From: Kiritimatiellia bacterium
GTDB taxonomy: Bacteria > Verrucomicrobiota > Kiritimatiellia > RFP12 > UBA1067
DNA: 8,663 nucleotides
Reading direction: 5' to 3'
Assembly: GCA_016303225.1 (NCBI GenBank)
Contig: JAEDMC010000130.1
Location: forward strand, 1-8,663
This document shows, one piece after another, positions 6,173 through 8,663 of this stretch. The first letter of the stretch is position 1. Every line of letters starts with the position of its first letter. The position numbers and the translations under genes are program-made. Under the pieces are notes generated by a model. The model ran no database searches. It worked only from the letters and a program-made list of their open reading frames with translations, and had not been told where the DNA came from.

Positions 6173-6952
6173 ATGAAGAAATACGGAATCATTCCAAGTC
6201 GGTTCGGGTCGAGCCGTTTCCCGGGGAAGCCGCTGGCGATGCTCGCGGGCAAACCGCTGGTCGCGTGGGTCTTCGAGGCCGTCAAGAAGGCAAAGTCGCT
6301 GGATGACGTCTTCGTCGCGACAGACGACGAGCGCATCGTCAAGGCCGTCGAGGAACACGGCGGCAAGGCGGTGATGACGCCGTCGGAACTGCCGAGCGGG
6401 ACGGACCGCATCGCCTGCGCGGCGCGGAACTTCTTCGGCGGCGATTTCGCCGACGACGACATTCTCGTCAACATCCAGGGCGACGAGCCGCTCATCGATC
6501 CGGGGCTCATCGACGAGCTGGTCGCCGCGCTGACGGACAGCGACGTCGAGATGGCGACGGCGGTGACGCCGATCAAGACGGCGGATGACTTCGCTGCGAA
6601 GACGGTCGTCAAGGTCGTCTTGGATCGGGAAGACCGCGCGCTCTACTTTTCGCGGGCGCCGATTCCGTGCGATCGGGATCATGCGCCGTTCGGGGAACAG
6701 CAAGCGCACGACAGCCGGGAACTGTATGTTCGGCACTTGGGAATCTACGCCTATCGTGGTGGATTCCTGAAGTGCTACATCAAGGAGCCGCCGTGTGCGC
6801 TGGAGAAGACCGAGAAGCTCGAGCAGCTCAGGGCCCTGTGGATGGGCGCGAAGATCGCCGTCGTGAAGACGAACGACGAGGGCGTCGGCGTCGATACGCC
6901 CGAGGACGCCGTACGCGTCGAGAAGCTCCTTGTTGAGCGGTCAAGCGATTAA
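6173..6952 (+). CDS. kdsB: 3-deoxy-manno-octulosonate cytidylyltransferase (CMP-Kdo synthetase)
   Basis: This cytosolic enzyme activates Kdo with CTP to give CMP-Kdo, the donor used to add Kdo to lipid A. Its 259 residues fit the family (about 245-260). Visible motifs in order: the nucleotide-binding loop IPSRFGSSRFPGKPLA (residues 7-22), VFVATDDERIVKAVEEHGG, PSGTDRIACA, VNIQGDEPLIDP with metal-binding Asp104, KVVLDREDRALYFSRAPIPC, YVRHLGIYAYRGGFL, LEKTEKLEQLRALWMGAKIAVV and GVGVDTPEDAVRVE with Asp241. All expected key positions are present, so it should be active. The ribosome-binding site is poor (GAAAGG about 12 bases upstream). The preceding glycosyltransferase suggests joint work on lipopolysaccharide. 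The stop TAA abuts a heptamer array that leads into the next start. Confidence 0.96.
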   Translation: MKKYGIIPSRFGSSRFPGKPLAMLAGKPLVAWVFEAVKKAKSLDDVFVATDDERIVKAVEEHGGKAVMTPSELPSGTDRIACAARNFFGGDFADDDILVNIQGDEPLIDPGLIDELVAALTDSDVEMATAVTPIKTADDFAAKTVVKVVLDREDRALYFSRAPIPCDRDHAPFGEQQAHDSRELYVRHLGIYAYRGGFLKCYIKEPPCALEKTEKLEQLRALWMGAKIAVVKTNDEGVGVDTPEDAVRVEKLLVERSSD

Positions 6953-6967
6953 GAGGTTTAGGGTTTG
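6953..6967 (+). repeat. Intergenic heptamer array, unit GAGGTTT (copy 2 of 3)
   Basis: GAGGTTT and AGGGTTT, then GGG. It starts on the base after the kdsB stop TAA and ends in the TTG start of the AzlC-like gene. AAGAGG (6951-6956), half stop codon and half repeat, gives a ribosome-binding core 8 bases before TTG 6965. Confidence 0.7.
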
Positions 6968-7564
6968 GGCGAGAAAAGGGCGATACTCAAACTGGCCTTC
7001 GTCGATTCGTTGCCCGTCTTGATGGGCTACACGACGATGGGGTTCGTCGCCGGCGTTCTGCTGGCGGCGAAGGGCAATGTCATTCTCTCTCCGCTTTGGG
7101 CTTTCCTTTCGTCCACGCTGTGGGTGACGGGAACGATGTCCATCGCCGGCGTTTCGGAAATCGCCCAGCGCAGTTCGCTGTATGCCTTTGCGCTGATGAC
7201 GCTCGCCGTGAACTTCCGCTATGCGTTCTACGGTTTCTCGCTGCTGTCGCGCTGGAAGGACGTACCGCTCTTGCACAAGGCCTATCTCGTTCTGATGCTG
7301 ACGGACGAGAACTACGCGCTGGAGGTGTCTTGCCCCATCAGCGATCCGAAGCGCAACCTCCGTTACTGCATGGTACTGTCGGTTCTCAACCATACCTATT
7401 GGGTCGTGGGGCTGACTGTTGGTGCGATCGTCGTCTGTGTCCTCGGACACCTGATCGACCCCGAGACGATTCGGCGTTACACGAACGGCATGGAGTTTTC
7501 GATGGCGGCGTTGTTCATCGTCATCTTCACCGACCAGATGAGAGGTTTGAAGTTTGACGTTTGA
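6965..7564 (+). CDS. AzlC-like branched-chain amino acid permease, large subunit, short form
   Basis: AzlC proteins pair with small AzlD subunits to export branched-chain amino acids and analogues across the inner membrane (as B. subtilis AzlCD or C. glutamicum BrnFE). This product starts with AFVDSLPVLMGYTTMGFVAGVL. It has VNFRYAFYGFSL (the family N-(F/L)-R-x-x-x-Y-G pattern), LTDENYAL at residues 112-119, SVLNHTYWVVGLTVGAIV around Asn142-His143, and ends MEFSMAALFIVIFTDQM. It has 199 residues, whereas family members usually have about 230-250: the last one or two membrane helices seem to be missing. The frame ends as GLKFDV inside a heptamer array, so truncation or replacement of the tail is possible. 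The start is a TTG chosen because AAGAGG (6951-6956) lies 8 bases upstream and it gives a complete N-terminus; the next ATG (7022) would cut into the first helix. Confidence 0.85.
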   Translation: MGEKRAILKLAFVDSLPVLMGYTTMGFVAGVLLAAKGNVILSPLWAFLSSTLWVTGTMSIAGVSEIAQRSSLYAFALMTLAVNFRYAFYGFSLLSRWKDVPLLHKAYLVLMLTDENYALEVSCPISDPKRNLRYCMVLSVLNHTYWVVGLTVGAIVVCVLGHLIDPETIRRYTNGMEFSMAALFIVIFTDQMRGLKFDV

Positions 7565-7569
7565 GGTTC
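7542..7569 (+). repeat. Heptamer array, unit GAGGTTT (copy 3 of 3), at the azlC/azlD-like junction
   Basis: GAGGTTT, GAAGTTT, GACGTTT, GAGGTTC. The first part encodes the last residues of the AzlC-like protein (GLKFDV) and contains its TGA stop. The last unit gives the GAGG (7563-7566) placed 8 bases before the ATG of the AzlD fusion. Confidence 0.9.
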
Positions 7570-7574
7570 TGGAG

Positions 7575-8663
7575 ATGAAAGAAGAAATTTTCTATATGGT
7601 GGGCATCATCGGCGTGGGGTTCCTGGTGAACTACTCGCTGCGGGCGTTGCCGTTTCTGCTCTTCTCCGGACGGAACCGCGAGCTGCCGCCGTGGGTTGAC
7701 CGTCTCGGCAAGGTGATTTCGCCAATCATCATCGGCTGTCTCATCGTCTACTCCTATTCGGGGTCCGCCTGGCGAACGCCATGGCCGTACCTCGCGGGCG
7801 TCGTGACCGTGGCCCTGCAGGTCTGGCGCAAGAATCCGCTCGTGAGCATCGTCGCCGGCACTGCCGTCTACATGCTCCTCGTCAATTGCTGCGGCTGCAT
7901 GACGCAGCGTCGCGTCGTCGAGATCGACGGAACGAATCCGGAACTGCGCATGACGGCGGATGGCGTCTACTTCGGCGACGAGCGGGTTGCCCCAGCTGAA
8001 ATCATCGAGACGCTTGAGGATGCCGGGATCTCCAGGGAACGGGCGATTCACATCCGGTGGGAGGGCAACATGGGGGACCTCCGCGCGCCAAGTGCCCTGA
8101 TGGCGCTTTTGGCGAAGGGCGGTTACACTCGCTCGACAATCGTCACCGAACAGCATGGAACAAGCGACAACAAGACGGTCCGCCTGACCACTGCAGGTTT
8201 CCTGGTCGGCTCGCGCAGTGTACGGATCGAGCGAATTCCGGCGGAACTGGAGCGGATAAAGGTGCCCAAGGACAAGCTTTTGCAGCTGGTCGTCGATCAG
8301 GACGTTCGTGATGATACGCCGGCTCAGGCGCTTGTGCGACTGCTGAAGCAGTCGGGGTTTCGCTTCGTCGACATTGTCCGAGCCTCGACACAGGACGCCT
8401 ATCTGTTCTACGTGACGGAGTCGGGGGTGACGTACGGACGTCTGCAGCCGGTCGGACCGGACGAGGTTGCGCAATGCCTCAGACGAGATTCTGCTGCGCC
8501 GGATTCCCCCATCCGACTCCTTGGTTATGAGCAGGATGCCGCGTCCGAGAACGTCCAGCAGATCATGCGGAATCTCGAAGGAATCCTGAGCAAAGCCGGA
8601 TACGGCAACGTGAAGCGCTTCTGGCTGAAGCCTGGCCAACAGGCGGTTGCCAAACCCGCTGGG
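7575..8663 (+). CDS. AzlD-like membrane subunit fused to three ExbD/TolR-like domains (3' end beyond window)
   Basis: The frame from ATG 7575 stays open for 363 codons to the window end. Residues 1-108 are AzlD-like: a first helix ending in YSLRALPFLLFSG (family RALPF), then LPPWVDRLGKVISPIIIGCLIVY, then WPYLAGVVTVALQVW, then NPLVSIVAGTAVYMLLVN, giving four membrane segments. AzlD proteins normally end there at about 100 residues. Here about 255 more follow, containing three similar units: 124-193, 202-271 and 278-352. Each reads T..G...G, a V/P-E/I-L helix, a short I.L or L.V strand, a helix with LL..(G/S)G(Y/F) or LSKAGY, and a final V-rich strand. This order and spacing resemble ExbD/TolR periplasmic domains. 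Charges in loops 1 and 3 suggest both ends are periplasmic, though Arg112-Arg113 weaken this. Cys105, Cys106 and Cys108 end helix 4. GAGG at 7563-7566 is 8 bases before the ATG. The fusion to AzlD is seen directly; the ExbD relation is my reading. Confidence 0.85.
   Translation, partial: MKEEIFYMVGIIGVGFLVNYSLRALPFLLFSGRNRELPPWVDRLGKVISPIIIGCLIVYSYSGSAWRTPWPYLAGVVTVALQVWRKNPLVSIVAGTAVYMLLVNCCGCMTQRRVVEIDGTNPELRMTADGVYFGDERVAPAEIIETLEDAGISRERAIHIRWEGNMGDLRAPSALMALLAKGGYTRSTIVTEQHGTSDNKTVRLTTAGFLVGSRSVRIERIPAELERIKVPKDKLLQLVVDQDVRDDTPAQALVRLLKQSGFRFVDIVRASTQDAYLFYVTESGVTYGRLQPVGPDEVAQCLRRDSAAPDSPIRLLGYEQDAASENVQQIMRNLEGILSKAGYGNVKRFWLKPGQQAVAKPAG

Noticed and set aside
5620..6612. A 330-codon open frame on the - strand across the glycosyltransferase and kdsB
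   Set aside because: It runs across two well-supported + strand genes, has a low-complexity Ser/Ala-rich start and no family motifs. It is a codon-bias shadow.
124..7569. The repeat arrays as a CRISPR array or insertion-sequence ends
   Set aside because: Units are 7-10 bases, directly tandem without spacers, and differ in sequence family. No transposase gene, terminal inverted repeats or target duplications are visible.
7884..7901. LVNC before Cys105 as a lipoprotein lipobox
   Set aside because: Asn at -1 is not accepted in the usual lipobox, and the site is at the end of a fourth membrane helix rather than in an N-terminal signal peptide.
7527..8639. A 370-codon open frame on the - strand opposite the AzlD fusion
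   Set aside because: The + strand frame has clear AzlD motifs, internal repeats and an 8-base-spaced ribosome-binding site. The - strand product is Arg/His/Asp-rich with no recognisable domain, typical of the antisense of a high-GC gene.

Overview
The window is a high-GC, almost gap-free stretch of a Gram-negative chromosome. Nine protein genes all read on the + strand, with junctions ranging from an 8-base overlap to a 25-base gap. The lipoprotein acylation gene (lnt) and the CMP-Kdo synthetase gene (kdsB) imply an outer membrane with lipoproteins and Kdo-containing lipopolysaccharide. The many short degenerate 7-8 bp tandem arrays suggest, as an inference only, the Planctomycetes-Verrucomicrobia-Chlamydiae side of the tree (Verrucomicrobiota, Lentisphaerota or Kiritimatiellota). 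No rRNA or taxonomic marker is present to prove this.

Layout: (1) the C-terminal part of a U32-family peptidase / RlhA-like protein, cut by the left edge; (2) lnt, apolipoprotein N-acyltransferase; (3) a YchJ-like protein with a SEC-C zinc knuckle at each end; (4) an unrecognised 176-residue soluble protein; (5) a ParA/Soj ATPase with a Pro-rich tail and no parB beside it; (6) a family 2 glycosyltransferase; (7) kdsB; (8) a short AzlC-like permease subunit; (9) an AzlD-like membrane domain fused to a long C-terminal region that I read as three tandem ExbD/TolR-like alpha/beta domains, open at the right edge. No gap exceeds 25 bases. I saw no RNA gene, CRISPR array, insertion sequence or convincing terminator.

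The genes look like one transcription unit of mixed purpose: envelope building (lnt, glycosyltransferase, kdsB), RNA or metal-related housekeeping (U32, YchJ-like), segregation or positioning (ParA) and amino-acid export (AzlC/AzlD).

Two things stand out. First, at least 14 short degenerate arrays with units mostly of 7 or 8 bp are scattered through the window. Ten lie within the U32 and lnt genes and one in the glycosyltransferase gene, all in frame. Three of a single family (unit GAGGTTT) lie at gene junctions, where each places a GAGG ribosome-binding core 8-9 bases before the next start. Families whose repeat contains a stop triplet on the coding strand are at junctions or very short; stop-free families are inside genes. 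Second, the AzlD fusion appears to be an uncommon architecture joining an amino-acid exporter subunit to probable periplasmic ExbD/TolR-type domains.
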